Counted from the stretch's first letter, positions 9,276 to 17,811 are shown. The stretch is DNA of 22,281 nucleotides from Scytonema sp. UIC 10036 (GCF_009725235.1 NZ_WJFC01000219.1:1-22281), one strand, 5' to 3'. The notes: generated by a model from the sequence alone, not told the origin. Program-made: numbers and translations.

Positions 9276-9366
9276 TGCCTATTTCAAGGCTCTGCCTTAA
9301 AAATTGGCAAAGGCGGTGAAATTTTTTCATTAAGACTGCCTCCAATACTCCTCGGATAAGGAAATT

Positions 9367-9441
9367 GTAGGTTGGGTAAATTCATGGGAAAATCTCATAA
9401 ATGTCTGTCAATGTTGGGTTTCGTTCCTCAACCCAACCTAC
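9367..9441. repeat. Inverted-repeat element, copy 2 (GTAGGTTGGGT family)
   Basis: The arms GTAGGTTGGGT (9367-9377) and ACCCAACCTAC (9431-9441) are perfect complements. The right half from ATGTTGGGTTTCG through CCTAC is the same as in the element at 86-160, while the inner left part differs. This is a second copy of the same dispersed element. Confidence 0.8.
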
Positions 9442-9480
9442 GTATTTTCGGATTTTTCGGCTTAACCGTAAGAGCAAAAT

Positions 9481-9515
9481 AAGAAACCCGATTTCTTTTT
9501 GAAACCGGGTTTCTT
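9481..9515. terminator. Bidirectional terminator-like hairpin
   Basis: AAGAAACCCGATTTC and GAAACCGGGTTTCTT form a 15-nt stem with one mismatch around a TTTTT loop. T-rich sequence lies on both sides when read from either strand. It stands between convergent sigA and the HLIP gene and could end both transcripts. Confidence 0.6.
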
Positions 9516-9558
9516 GTGCTTTATTTGGAAAATTCAAAAACAAAAATCTAATTCAGTA

Positions 9559-9738
9559 TTATAGAATGCCCCAGAAATGGAGGAAGCCTTGACCAGAAAA
9601 CAATTCAATCAAAGCGGCTGCTAAGAAACCAATCATTGCCAAACGACCGTTCCAAACTTCTGCTTGAGGAGTGAAACCCCAGCGCCAAGCGTTGCGATCG
9701 TCGATTACTGGAGTAGTAGCTCTTGTTGTGTCTTGCAT
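9559..9738 (-). CDS. High-light-inducible protein (one-helix CAB-like, HLIP)
   Basis: This 59-residue gene encodes a single-helix relative of plant light-harvesting proteins. HLIPs bind chlorophyll and carotenoid in the thylakoid membrane and protect photosystem assembly under high light or other stress. The product starts [20 protein letters not shown]. The signature is [16 protein letters not shown] at residues 26-41, containing the E-x-x-N-G-R-x-A-M chlorophyll-binding motif, and it continues into a single membrane helix to about residue 48, ending FWGIL. The N-terminal [10 protein letters not shown] is also typical. It converges on sigA and has its own upstream promoter-like sequence. The family call is strong; which hli paralogue this is cannot be told. 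Confidence 0.92.
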   Translation of the reverse strand: MQDTTRATTPVIDDRNAWRWGFTPQAEVWNGRLAMIGFLAAALIELFSGQGFLHFWGIL

Positions 9739-9783
9739 CGTTGGTACCTTACTTCTTTAACAGAATGTTACCTTATGTAAACA

Positions 9784-9813
9784 AGTATAATAAATTTTTT
9801 GAAGAAATGTCAG
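9784..9813 (-). promoter_or_regulatory. Candidate promoter of the HLIP gene
   Basis: On the minus strand, CTGACA (9808-9813) and TATACT (9784-9789) are separated by 18 nt, and each differs from the sigma-70 consensus at one position. The -10 box lies about 45 nt before the HLIP start. No confirmed light-regulatory element was identified. Confidence 0.5.
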
Positions 9814-9857
9814 ACTTTTTTACATTTTTTGTATTTATTTGACTTATGTATCAATGA

Positions 9858-9934
9858 GTTAGTGGTTGGTGGTTAGTAGTTAGTAGCTCCTAACCACCAA
9901 CCACTAACCACCAACCACTAACCACTAACAACAA
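9858..9934. repeat. Inverted heptamer array (GTTAGTGGTTGG) after gyrA
   Basis: The left arm GTTAGTGGTTGGTGGTTAG (9858-9876) pairs perfectly over 19 bp with 9890-9908 around a 13-nt loop. Further CCACTAA-type heptamers continue to about 9934, almost touching the gyrA stop codon at 9935-9937. In the gyrA transcript this forms a stable hairpin directly after the stop and may act as a 3' end or stabilising structure. The sequence is of the same family as the array at 1280-1364. Confidence 0.8.
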
Positions 9935-12466
9935 CTAATGCAGTGGGACTACTGTAATAACTTTTTCATCTCGGTTAAGTTGAAGCACTTTATCGCCCTT
10001 GCTATCTCTACCTGAGGTCGCTACCGTTTCTACTGCAAGGCGAACCACTCGCTGCTGATTGGTTATTAACATGACCTCGGAAGACGCGATCGCTTTTACC
10101 ATTGCTGCGAGTGTATCAGTTTTGTCAGCAAATTTAAAGATTTGAGTGCCAATGTCTCCACGGTTTGCAGGTCGCAACCCATTGCTAGATAAGCATTTAG
10201 CATACCCTGACTGAGTAACAAGTAATAAATTTTCCTCTGTCTCACAAGTCACACATCCCACCATGCTTTCCCGTTGACGCAGGCGCAAACTTTGCAAACC
10301 CATAGCTGTACGACCCATGATTGAGAGTTGTTCGTCATTGACCACAAACCTTAAAACTCGCCCTCCGGAACTGGCGACAAACACGTGTTTCCCTGTCGTA
10401 GCAAATTGGGTAAACAACAATTCATCATCATCCTTTAGCTTCAAAACCGTAATGCCGCGACGAGAGAGGTTCGTCAATTCTGTCAGGGACAGACGTTTGA
10501 TTCGTCCTTGCTTGGTCAGAAGAATTATCTCATTACCATCTGGGTTTTCTGGCAGTACAAAGCGGTTAATAACAGTTTCTTGAGAACCTTGAGCGGTACT
10601 TGATAGTAAGGTAATCAGCGGTGTTCCCCGTGCAGAACGTCCGTTGGTGGGAGGAATATCGCCTACCTTAACCGGGTAAACCTTCCCACCACTCGAAACT
10701 GCAAGCAGTTCTTTTTCCGTGTCAGTAGAAACGGTTTGGATAATAAAGTCATTATCCGATGTACCATTTTCAGCTTTTGACTTTTTAGCTGAAGGCTGAA
10801 GACGACGTACATATCCCCGGTGGCTAAACTCCAACACCACATCTTCTGCTAGGACTGCCAATTTTGGACTCGTTTCCATCCCGTCTGAGACTGCGGGTAT
10901 GGATTTTTCCTGCGCTCCCTTGCTCTTATGCTCAGAAGCTTTTCTACCCCCCTGGTTTCCCTCTGTTGGCACTAAGATTTTGGTACGACGAGCATCACCG
11001 TACTTGCGCTTAAGGGTACGCAGGTCTTTTTTGAGTGACTTTAACAACTCTTTGCGATCGCTAAGCAATCTCCTCAATAACTGAATTTGCTCGCTGAGTT
11101 GTTCGTACTCCTTTTGTAAATTTTGCTGTTCCAAACCTGTTAAGCGTCGCATTGGCATCGACAAAAGTGCATCTGCTTGTACCTCACTCAAACTCAGTTG
11201 CTGAACCAAGTTTATTTTTGCCGTAGTTCCATCAGCTGCACTTCTCAAAATCTCAATGACTTCATCTAAATGGGAGAGAGCTTTGAGTAAACCTTCCACC
11301 AAGTGTTGCCGGCTTTCTGCCTTAACCAACTCATAGCTGTAGAGACGGCTGAGCGTTTGTTCTCGAAAGTTCAAAAACTCTTGCAACAGTTGACGCAAAC
11401 TCAACTGGCGGGGTTGTCCGTTAACCAACGCCAGGAGAATTGCTCCAAAGTTGCTTTGCAGCGCTGTTTGGTGATACAAGTGCTGGAGAATTTCTTGAGG
11501 GTTGGTATCGCGTTTGAGTTCAATGACCACGCGTATGCCCTCGCGATCGCTCTCATCTCGGATGTCAGCAATTCCTTGCAAGCGACCCTGATTGACGAGT
11601 TCTGCAACCTTTTCAATCCAACCGGCTTTATTCACTTGATAGGGCAATTCCGTCACAACGATTGCCGTGCGCCGCTTAGTTCCTTTGCTACCAGGAACTT
11701 CCTCAATCTGGGCAACTCCTCGCAGTACGATACTCCCTTTACCCGTGGTATATGCCTCGCGAATTCCGGTATTTCCCACAATTTCGCCCCCTGTGGGGAA
11801 ATCCGGTCCTGGAATCAGCGCGAACAGTTTTTCATCAGATAGACTGGGATCGTCAATTAACGCAATCAATCCATCAACAACTTCACCTAAGTTGTGGGGT
11901 GGAACGTTTGTTGCCATACCCACAGCAATCCCAGAACTACCATTGAGTATCAGGAATGGTAACTGTGCTGGCAATACAGTTGGTTCTTGCTGAGAGTTAT
12001 CAAAATTTCCTATAAAATCTACTGTTTCATCTCCAATTTCCGCCAACATACCTTCGTGGCTAATTGGCGCGAGACGCGTTTCTGTATAACGCATCGCGGC
12101 TGGAGGGTCATTATCCACACTACCGAAATTGCCGTGTCCTGCTAGTAAGGGGTAGCGACTGGAAAAGTCTTGTATCAGTCTTACTAGGGCATCGTAAACT
12201 GCCTGATCTCCGTGGGGATGGTATTTACCCAATACATCTCCCACCACACGGGCACACTTACGATACGGTCGGTCAGGGACAAGACCTAATTCGTGCATCG
12301 CATATAGAATGCGTCGGTGAACTGGTTTTAAGCCATCTCGCACGTCCGGCAACGCCCGCCCAACTATGACACTCATGGCATATTCTAGATATGACCTTTG
12401 CATCTCAGTATGCAAGGCTGTGGTAATGACCTGTCCCTCCGGAAGGAGGTTTAACTGTTTCGCCAT
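9935..12466 (-). CDS. gyrA: DNA gyrase subunit A (GyrA/ParC family)
   Basis: GyrA is the DNA breakage-reunion subunit that works with GyrB. The product has 843 residues, near the usual length. The winged-helix domain contains [40 protein letters not shown] and [13 protein letters not shown], where Tyr127 is the predicted catalytic tyrosine; the active-site neighbourhood is intact. Residues 360-490 form the coiled-coil arm, and a Ser/Lys-rich linker at 500-535 leads to the C-terminal beta-pinwheel. Two points are unusual: the quinolone-contact position equal to E. coli Ser83 is Gln88, and the pinwheel lacks a canonical QRRGGKG GyrA box (the nearest match is GRSARGT at 609-615). Cyanobacteria can carry two GyrA-like paralogues, so a ParC-like role cannot be excluded. 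The ATG at 12464-12466 has only a weak AGGG upstream. Confidence 0.9.
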   Translation of the reverse strand: MAKQLNLLPEGQVITTALHTEMQRSYLEYAMSVIVGRALPDVRDGLKPVHRRILYAMHELGLVPDRPYRKCARVVGDVLGKYHPHGDQAVYDALVRLIQDFSSRYPLLAGHGNFGSVDNDPPAAMRYTETRLAPISHEGMLAEIGDETVDFIGNFDNSQQEPTVLPAQLPFLILNGSSGIAVGMATNVPPHNLGEVVDGLIALIDDPSLSDEKLFALIPGPDFPTGGEIVGNTGIREAYTTGKGSIVLRGVAQIEEVPGSKGTKRRTAIVVTELPYQVNKAGWIEKVAELVNQGRLQGIADIRDESDREGIRVVIELKRDTNPQEILQHLYHQTALQSNFGAILLALVNGQPRQLSLRQLLQEFLNFREQTLSRLYSYELVKAESRQHLVEGLLKALSHLDEVIEILRSAADGTTAKINLVQQLSLSEVQADALLSMPMRRLTGLEQQNLQKEYEQLSEQIQLLRRLLSDRKELLKSLKKDLRTLKRKYGDARRTKILVPTEGNQGGRKASEHKSKGAQEKSIPAVSDGMETSPKLAVLAEDVVLEFSHRGYVRRLQPSAKKSKAENGTSDNDFIIQTVSTDTEKELLAVSSGGKVYPVKVGDIPPTNGRSARGTPLITLLSSTAQGSQETVINRFVLPENPDGNEIILLTKQGRIKRLSLTELTNLSRRGITVLKLKDDDELLFTQFATTGKHVFVASSGGRVLRFVVNDEQLSIMGRTAMGLQSLRLRQRESMVGCVTCETEENLLLVTQSGYAKCLSSNGLRPANRGDIGTQIFKFADKTDTLAAMVKAIASSEVMLITNQQRVVRLAVETVATSGRDSKGDKVLQLNRDEKVITVVPLH

Positions 12467-12731
12467 GAGTTTTGTTTCCCTAAAATTTCAACTACACAAA
12501 ATTTGCCATTAATAAAGACTGCAGCAACCACAGCATAACGGATGAACTGCTCTTCATTACAAAATCTTGATAGTCATACAATAGAAAGCAGTAGTATTAT
12601 CCTTGTTGACGACGATTTATTATTCATTATTTCCACGGTCGGCAACACTCGTAGTTTTTACTTGGTGGTAATCCCCCTGATAACTCTTGTGTGCCTTTAG
12701 TTAAGATGAGCTATCTGAATGTCAAATTCTC

Positions 12732-13136
12732 ATGAAAACTGTTTTGATTGTCGAAGACGATTTAATTAATGCTCGCGTTTTTTCTAAAATTTTGACCAAG
12801 CGTGGCGGCTTGGACGTAAAACATACTGAAAACGTGGACGAAGTAATGAAATTTGCCCAAGGAGGGGAAGTTGACATTATTTTGATGGATGTTTCTCTGT
12901 CACGAAGTGTTTATCAAGGTAAATCCGTGGATGGGATCAAAATCACACAAATGTTGAAATCCGATCCACAAACAGCTTCTTTACCTATTATTCTCGTGAC
13001 AGCACACGCAATGGAGGGCGATCGCGAGAATTTTCTAAAAGCTAGCGGTGCAGATGGTTATATCTCCAAACCTGTTGTCGATCACCAACAGTTTGTTGAC
13101 CAAATCATAGCACTGCTACCTAAGAGCGATAACTAA
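12732..13136 (+). CDS. Single-domain response regulator (REC, CheY/DivK-like)
   Basis: A stand-alone receiver domain of 134 residues with no output domain. Such proteins pass a phosphoryl signal from a histidine kinase to a partner protein. The fold markers are complete: the acidic pocket in VLIVEDDLINARVF (E8, D9, D10), the phosphoacceptor Asp53 in IILMDVSLS, the switch Thr90 in ILVTAHAM, and Lys113 in GYISKPV. The insertion SRSVYQGKSVDGIKI after the phosphoacceptor is slightly longer than in CheY. It is divergent from gyrA with 265 nt between them. No Shine-Dalgarno sequence precedes the ATG, which is common in cyanobacteria. No kinase gene is nearby, so the partner is unknown. Confidence 0.92.
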   Translation: MKTVLIVEDDLINARVFSKILTKRGGLDVKHTENVDEVMKFAQGGEVDIILMDVSLSRSVYQGKSVDGIKITQMLKSDPQTASLPIILVTAHAMEGDRENFLKASGADGYISKPVVDHQQFVDQIIALLPKSDN

Positions 13137-13506
13137 GCCGACTTTTTCGAGAGGAACCACTTATGGAATCCACTCTTGTTGTAAGTTGCACCCTGAGAAC
13201 TTTAATGGTAATGTTCTTGGCTTAAGAACACAAGTCTGGAATGGGGAATAGGGAATAGGGAATAGGGAATAGGTAAGAAACAATGCCCAATTCCCAATGC
13301 CCCATGCCCCATGCCCATTCCTCCTCGTATTTAATATATATGTACTACTATAAGGCACATAGAGCAAGTATTTTTGGGGAGTAGGGGAGCCAGCGCCTTG
13401 CTCTGGTTACCACCAGTTAAAGCAAGTGGCGTGCGACTGGCGTAGTGGGGATAATAATTTACCATAAAACACGCCACTCCCTATTCACCATATATCCGAA
13501 TCGCTT
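13137..13506. other. Intergenic region with heptamer hairpin, no gene
   Basis: Two genes converge here. The region holds an inverted heptamer array (13239-13322) and, at about 13385-13445, a GC-richer segment (GCGCCTTGCTCTGG, then CAAGTGGCGTGCGACTGG) that looks like a dispersed intergenic repeat. No coding region or RNA gene was recognised. Confidence 0.6.
13239..13322. repeat. Inverted heptamer array (GGGAATA / CCCATGC)
   Basis: About five GGGAATA units (13239-13273) face CCCAATT/CCCAATG/CCCATGC-type heptamers (13281-13322). The arms are mostly complementary (GGAATGGG against CCCATTCC) with a very short loop, giving a long imperfect hairpin. The unit differs from the other arrays in the window, but the 7-nt period is the same. 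Confidence 0.75.
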
Positions 13507-14406
13507 TCATTGTGAAGGCTGCTGTTGTGGCAGCTTAGTTGGAGATTGAGAGCCAGATACATCTTGTTGCAGAGCAGCTTGAATGCTAGGTAATTCCAAA
13601 AATTTCTTTGTATCAGATAGTAAGCGATCGCCCCAAAGGTTTTGTTTGAGAAAATCGACATCAGCGTAGCGATCGTCAATGCGGAGTGCAGCTTGCCCCA
13701 TAGTCACCCCTTGTTTTTGGTCACCTTTAGTGTACAGTGCCACAGCCAGAGCTAACAAAGGTTCAGCCGCCTGCTTATCAATAGCAACAGCACTTTGCCA
13801 TTGTGCGATCGCGCCTTGGACGTCACCTTGCTCGTACATAATTAATCCGATGTTGTTAATAGCAGGCCAGAATTTTTTGTCAAAGGAAACTGCTTTTCTA
13901 AACTGGCTGACTGCATCTGGAAATTTACCCAGCATAAAGTAAGCATTACCCAAATCAAAGAAACCCTCTGGATCGTTGGGTTTGAGCGCCAATCCCTTTT
14001 GATAGTAGTTCGCAGCTTCCTGGTACTTTTGCTGTTGAAAATGAGCCGAACCCAGAGCAAATTGAACATCCCCGTTCTTGGGATTGAGCGTTTCTGCTTT
14101 TTTCAGAGCAGAAATTGCTGTATTGACATCCTTTGTTTGTAAATACAAGCCACCTAAGAGAAACCAGACTTTATCATTGTTGGGAGCAAGTTGCGATGCC
14201 AACCGCGCTCTTGGTAAAGCCAGTTCAAATTGTTGGAACTGAGCGAGTTGAGCCGCTTCCTTTGCCAAACCCAAACCTTGCTGTTCTAATTTGGCTGCAT
14301 CCAGTTGCAGCGTATGAGGTACCAATGCTTGTGCAGTTCCTGGTTGCGGTATGCTGCACAAACCACAGATAATCAGAAGAGAAATTAAACCAATTCGTTT
14401 AGGCAC
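13507..14406 (-). CDS. Exported tetratricopeptide-repeat (TPR) protein
   Basis: A 299-residue protein with an N-terminal signal peptide (basic MPKR, hydrophobic IGLISLLIICGLC, probable cleavage near GTAQA at about residue 26). Tandem TPR units follow from about 40 to 250, for example LPRARLASQLAPNNDKVWFL, GDVQFALGSAHFQQQKYQEA, EGFFDLGNAYFMLGKFPDAV and PAINNIGLIMYEQGDVQGAI, each with the G/A-Y-P spacing of 34-residue repeats. The C-terminus is a Gln/Pro/Ser-rich tail. TPR arrays bind other proteins, so a scaffold role in the periplasm or at the thylakoid membrane is likely, but the partner is unknown. The start is GTG (14404-14406) with an AAGGGG Shine-Dalgarno motif 7 nt upstream, which supports the choice. 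Confidence 0.85.
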   Translation of the reverse strand: MPKRIGLISLLIICGLCSIPQPGTAQALVPHTLQLDAAKLEQQGLGLAKEAAQLAQFQQFELALPRARLASQLAPNNDKVWFLLGGLYLQTKDVNTAISALKKAETLNPKNGDVQFALGSAHFQQQKYQEAANYYQKGLALKPNDPEGFFDLGNAYFMLGKFPDAVSQFRKAVSFDKKFWPAINNIGLIMYEQGDVQGAIAQWQSAVAIDKQAAEPLLALAVALYTKGDQKQGVTMGQAALRIDDRYADVDFLKQNLWGDRLLSDTKKFLELPSIQAALQQDVSGSQSPTKLPQQQPSQ

Positions 14407-14817
14407 ACTACCGCCCCTTAGGCAAAAATTAGAGAATCTGTCAGCTAGCTTAAACGATTTCCCCTAGAGACGGCAGCAAAATTTTACCTTCATTCAGATT
14501 TTATCCCCTCTCGTTCCTCTCGTTCCCAGCCTCAGGCTGGGAATGCCTTACAGGAGGCTCCGCCTGGGAATGCCTTACGGGAGGCTCCGCCTCCTATGCT
14601 CTACCTAGAGTGCGAGGCAGAGCCTTGCACTCTGCATTCCCAGGCAGCAGCCCAGGAACGAGGTAGTAGAAAGTTTCGACTATTTCCCTATTGTTGAAAT
14701 AAATGCTGAAGATTCGACAAACAGCATCAATCTTGACTGTATGGTTAGCAGACTATAGTTATTTTAAATCTGGCAGCAGTGTCTTTTGGTCGCCCTTCTT
14801 TCTACAAAAAACTAAAA
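14407..14817. other. Intergenic region with CGTTCCCAGG-type repeats
   Basis: This is the divergent spacer between the TPR gene and the fusion protein gene. Its centre (14510-14663) is a composite palindromic repeat. The left part (14407-14509) holds the TPR gene's leader. The right part (14664-14817) is AT-rich and should hold the promoter of the exporter gene, but I see no clear boxes. Confidence 0.6.
14510..14663. repeat. Composite palindromic repeat (CTCGTTCC ... GGAACGAG)
   Basis: The element opens with CTCGTTCC and closes with GGAACGAG, so its ends are inverted. Inside are several hairpins: TTCCCAGCCTCAGGCTGGGAA, repeated GGAGGCTCCGCCTGGGAATG units, and AGAGTGC-GAGGCAGAGCCTT-GCACTCT. 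It shares the theme TTCCCAGG-CTCC-GCCTGGGAA with the hairpin at 9255-9275. It looks like a MITE-like or REP-like element without coding capacity. Confidence 0.7.
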
Positions 14818-16287
14818 ATGACACTTGATACATCAAAACCAGTAAAACCTTCAGATTTATTACGAGAAAAACTACTCAAGAAACAAAGCATCACTCATTG
14901 GCTCCCTTGGCTACTCATCCCTTTTCTTTTAAGTGGAATGAGCTATATCGTTTATCGCCAATTGGTGATTGTTCCCCATCAAGAAGCGATTGGGAGGATT
15001 TTAACTGTTCCCGTAGAGAGGCAAAGCCTACCCATTGCAGTTTCTGCAAATGGAACTATTCAACCAGAAAGAGCAATTAATATTAGTCCAAAAAATGCAG
15101 GTGTACTAAAAACATTACTCGTAAAGGAGGGAGATACTGTCAAAAAAGGGCAAGCGATCGCTTACATGGATGGCTCCAACCTTCAAGGACAACTCATGCA
15201 AGCACGAGGACAATTAGCACAAGCGGAAGCGAATTTGCAAAAATTGATTGCAGGTAACCGTCCTGAAGAAATCGCTCAAGCAAAAGCTCAACTCGATGAG
15301 GCATTAGCAAATTTACAAAAAGTTATTGTCGGTCACCGCACTCAAGAAATTGCTCAAGCGGAAGCACGCTTAAAAAGTGCCAGAGCTATTTTGAGAAAAG
15401 CAGAAGATGATTTTCGTCGCCATAAAAATTTGTATGATGCTGGTGCGATTTCCCTTCTGACTTTAAACCAAAAACGTGCAGATCGAGATAGCGCCCAAGC
15501 TCAAGTTATGGAAGTACAGCAAGCACTGGTATTGCAAAAAGAAGGGTCACGTCAAGAAGATATCGAACAAGCATGGGCTGTTGCTAGGCAAAGAAAGCAT
15601 GCCCTGACACTGTTAGAAGCAGGAGCACGCAAAGAAGACATTGATGCAGCACGCGCTCAAGTGATTTCTGCTCGCGGTTCATTACAAAATGTTCAAACAC
15701 AAATCAATGACACTATCATTCGTGTCCCTTTTGATGGCGTTGTCACTAAAAAGTTTGCCGAGCCTGGATCTGTTGTGACTCCCACAACTTCAGCAAGTTC
15801 TGTTTCTTCCGCACTATCTTCTTCTATCTTGTCTCTCGCTTCTACAAATCAGGTTGTCACAAATGTTGCTGAAACAAACATTGCTAAGATACGCCTCGGT
15901 CAGAAAGTCACGATTACAGCAGATGCTTATCCCGGAAAAACTTTTAAGGGTCAAGTCAGCCAAATTGCTACCCAAGCAACTGTAGAGCAGAACGTCACGA
16001 GTTTTGAAGTCAAAGTTACAATTATGTCTGACTCAGAAAAGCTGCTAAAATCTGGAATGAATGTGGAAGCACAGTTCCAAGTCGATCGCTTGAAAGATGC
16101 CTTAGTTGTTCCCACTGCATCAGTTGTGCGTCGAGAAAATTTAACGGGCGTGTTAGTGCTAGGTAATGATAATATGCCCGTGTTCGTACCTGTTGAAATT
16201 GGCGTTACAGTGGAAAACTTGACTGAAATCCGGTCTGGTTTGAAAGGAAATGAGAAGGTATTGCTCAGTCTTCCAAAAGGATTTTAG
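14818..16287 (+). CDS. HlyD/MacA-type membrane fusion protein of an exporter
   Basis: A periplasmic adaptor that would link an inner-membrane ABC transporter to an outer-membrane channel. From the ATG at 14818 the protein has 489 residues. It has a cytoplasmic basic N-terminus, one membrane helix at about 28-49 (WLPWLLIPFLLSGMSYIVY), a first lipoyl half-motif (NGTIQPERAINISP to GDTVKKGQAIAYMDG, about 78-119), a long alpha-hairpin (about 125-295) and the second lipoyl half with TIIRVPFDGVVTKKFAEPGS (about 299-318). A beta-barrel domain completes the protein. The hairpin contains four related repeats such as LQKLIAGNRPEEIAQAKAQL and LQKVIVGHRTQEIAQAEARL. A GTG at 14779 would add 13 residues; neither start has a Shine-Dalgarno motif, so ATG is preferred. 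A MacB-type permease lies downstream. Confidence 0.87.
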   Translation: MTLDTSKPVKPSDLLREKLLKKQSITHWLPWLLIPFLLSGMSYIVYRQLVIVPHQEAIGRILTVPVERQSLPIAVSANGTIQPERAINISPKNAGVLKTLLVKEGDTVKKGQAIAYMDGSNLQGQLMQARGQLAQAEANLQKLIAGNRPEEIAQAKAQLDEALANLQKVIVGHRTQEIAQAEARLKSARAILRKAEDDFRRHKNLYDAGAISLLTLNQKRADRDSAQAQVMEVQQALVLQKEGSRQEDIEQAWAVARQRKHALTLLEAGARKEDIDAARAQVISARGSLQNVQTQINDTIIRVPFDGVVTKKFAEPGSVVTPTTSASSVSSALSSSILSLASTNQVVTNVAETNIAKIRLGQKVTITADAYPGKTFKGQVSQIATQATVEQNVTSFEVKVTIMSDSEKLLKSGMNVEAQFQVDRLKDALVVPTASVVRRENLTGVLVLGNDNMPVFVPVEIGVTVENLTEIRSGLKGNEKVLLSLPKGF

Positions 16288-16361
16288 ATTTTGGATTTTG
16301 GATTTTGGATTTTGGATTTTTGATTTTGGATTTTAGATTTTGGATTTTGGATTTTGGATTT
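16280..16361. repeat. Heptamer array GATTTTG, left arm
   Basis: About eleven copies of the 7-nt unit GATTTTG with minor variants (GATTTTA, GATTTTT). The first unit overlaps the last codons of the upstream gene and its TAG stop (16285-16287). The array is the inverse complement of the one at 16510-16554. Confidence 0.9.
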
Positions 16362-16509
16362 ATAACCAACAAGAGGAATTATGGCAATTTGGTATCATAA
16401 ATACCTTTCATCAATAATTTCATAATACATAATTTCTTAAAGTTATACCAAGTTGAAAAAAAGAATATGACACATAGTTGAGTAAAATTCATTCCACGAA
16501 AACTTTCTC

Positions 16510-16554
16510 AATCCAAAATCTAAAATCCAAAATCCAAAATCCAAAATCCAAAAT
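16510..16554. repeat. Heptamer array AATCCAA, right arm
   Basis: Six copies of AATCCAA (one reads AATCTAA) end 3 nt before the permease ATG at 16558. Complementarity to 16280-16361 allows a long stem around a loop of about 150 nt in the transcript. No Shine-Dalgarno sequence fits between array and start codon. Confidence 0.9.
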
Positions 16555-16557
16555 GGT

Positions 16558-17811
16558 ATGATTTCAGGTTACCGTAACGTAGCAATTGTAGAAATTTTTT
16601 CAATAGCAGTAGAGGCATTATGGAGCAATAAATTACGCACGGGATTGACTATGCTGGGCGTAATTATTGGGATATCTTCAGTAATTTCTATTACTTCTGT
16701 TGGTCAAGGTGTGCAAAAGGGAGTTGAAAAGGAAATACAAGCCTTAGGTACAAATATTTTGCAAGTTTTTGCTGGTGCTGCTAGAAACGGAAATATCAGT
16801 CAGGGACAGGGGTCTGCAAGCACTTTGACATGGGAGGATGCTAAGGCGATCGCAAAGCAAGCTCCTTCGGTGGCGGCTGTTTCTGCTTACTTGCAATGGA
16901 CAGCACAGGTGGTTTATAAAGGACAAAATACTTCAACAACAGTCTACGGTACGGATTTAAATTATCCAGAATTAAGAAATACGTATCCCCAACAAGGAAG
17001 ATTTTTTAATCAAGAGGAACTGGAGACGGCGAGACAAGTTGTTGTTTTAGGACCAACAGTTCAAAAAATTCTTTTTAAAGAAGGTGTCAAGGTTATAGGT
17101 GAAAGAATCCGAATTCAAGGAGATGCTTATAAGGTGATAGGGGTTATGGAAGCTAAGGGCGCTCTCGGACCAATGGATCGAGATGACCAAGTTTATATTC
17201 CCTTAAGCAGTATGTCAGCAAGATTGGTTGGTAGAAATGCTTTATCGAGTGTGTCTGTTGATGGGATTTTGATAAAAGCTAGCGATCGCGAAATGTTAGA
17301 TGCAGCCCAGTTTCAAGTTACCAATCTTTTGCGTTTGCGCCACAATATTCGTTCACCACAAGCTGATGATTTTAAAATTACCAGCCAAGCAGATATTATT
17401 AATACTTTTAGCAGTATCGTGGGTTTGTGTACGGTTATGGTAGTAGCGATCGCCAGTATTTCGTTAATAGTAGGAGGAATTGGGATTGCTAATATTATGC
17501 TGGTTTCTGTTGTGGAAAGAACGAGAGAAATTGGGGTTCGCAAAGCTGTAGGGGCTACCTATTCGGTCATTCTTAAGCAATTTTTAACAGAAGCGATCGT
17601 GATTTCTACCATAGGAGGTTGCATCGGTACGGTCACTGGCATTTGTCTTGCAGCTTTAGCAGCCGTCGTGTTTGGGTTTCCATTTATCGTTGCACCTTGG
17701 TCAGTTATCGTTGGTTTTGGGCTTTCGTTTGTGGTGGGGCTATTGGCTGGGGTTATGCCCGCACGCAATGCAGCAAAATTAGACCCCATCGTTGCTTTAA
17801 GAAGTGATTAA
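16558..17811 (+). CDS. MacB-type ABC transporter permease (FtsX family)
   Basis: The membrane subunit of an ABC system of the MacB/FtsX type, 417 residues. It has a first membrane helix (about 28-48, LTMLGVIIGISSVISITSVG), a large periplasmic domain (about 50-285), and three C-terminal helices (about 289-315, 344-372 and 378-400). The FtsX signature IANIMLVSVVERTREIGVRKAVGA and the terminal GLLAGVMPARNAAKLDPIVALRSD are classic for MacB-like permeases. No Walker A ATPase is fused to it, unlike full-length MacB, and no ATPase gene is adjacent, so the ATP-hydrolysing partner must be encoded elsewhere. Together with the fusion protein 270 nt upstream it would form an exporter for an unknown substrate. 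The start ATG directly follows a heptamer array. Confidence 0.88.
   Translation: MISGYRNVAIVEIFSIAVEALWSNKLRTGLTMLGVIIGISSVISITSVGQGVQKGVEKEIQALGTNILQVFAGAARNGNISQGQGSASTLTWEDAKAIAKQAPSVAAVSAYLQWTAQVVYKGQNTSTTVYGTDLNYPELRNTYPQQGRFFNQEELETARQVVVLGPTVQKILFKEGVKVIGERIRIQGDAYKVIGVMEAKGALGPMDRDDQVYIPLSSMSARLVGRNALSSVSVDGILIKASDREMLDAAQFQVTNLLRLRHNIRSPQADDFKITSQADIINTFSSIVGLCTVMVVAIASISLIVGGIGIANIMLVSVVERTREIGVRKAVGATYSVILKQFLTEAIVISTIGGCIGTVTGICLAALAAVVFGFPFIVAPWSVIVGFGLSFVVGLLAGVMPARNAAKLDPIVALRSD

Larger units (their letters stand above)
9233..9558. other. Convergent intergenic region with three hairpins, sigA to hli
   Basis: No gene is visible. The region holds a CCCAGGC-type hairpin (9255-9275), a second copy of the GTAGGTTGGGT inverted repeat (9367-9441) and a strong stem at 9481-9515. 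The flanking genes face each other here, which suits shared or bidirectional termination. Confidence 0.65.

Noticed and set aside
11303..11842. 179-codon plus-strand frame opposite gyrA
   Set aside because: Antisense to a highly conserved part of GyrA; no ribosome binding site or domain.
13485..13679. 64-codon minus-strand frame overlapping the end of the TPR gene
   Set aside because: It overlaps the TPR gene in another frame and has no recognisable feature.
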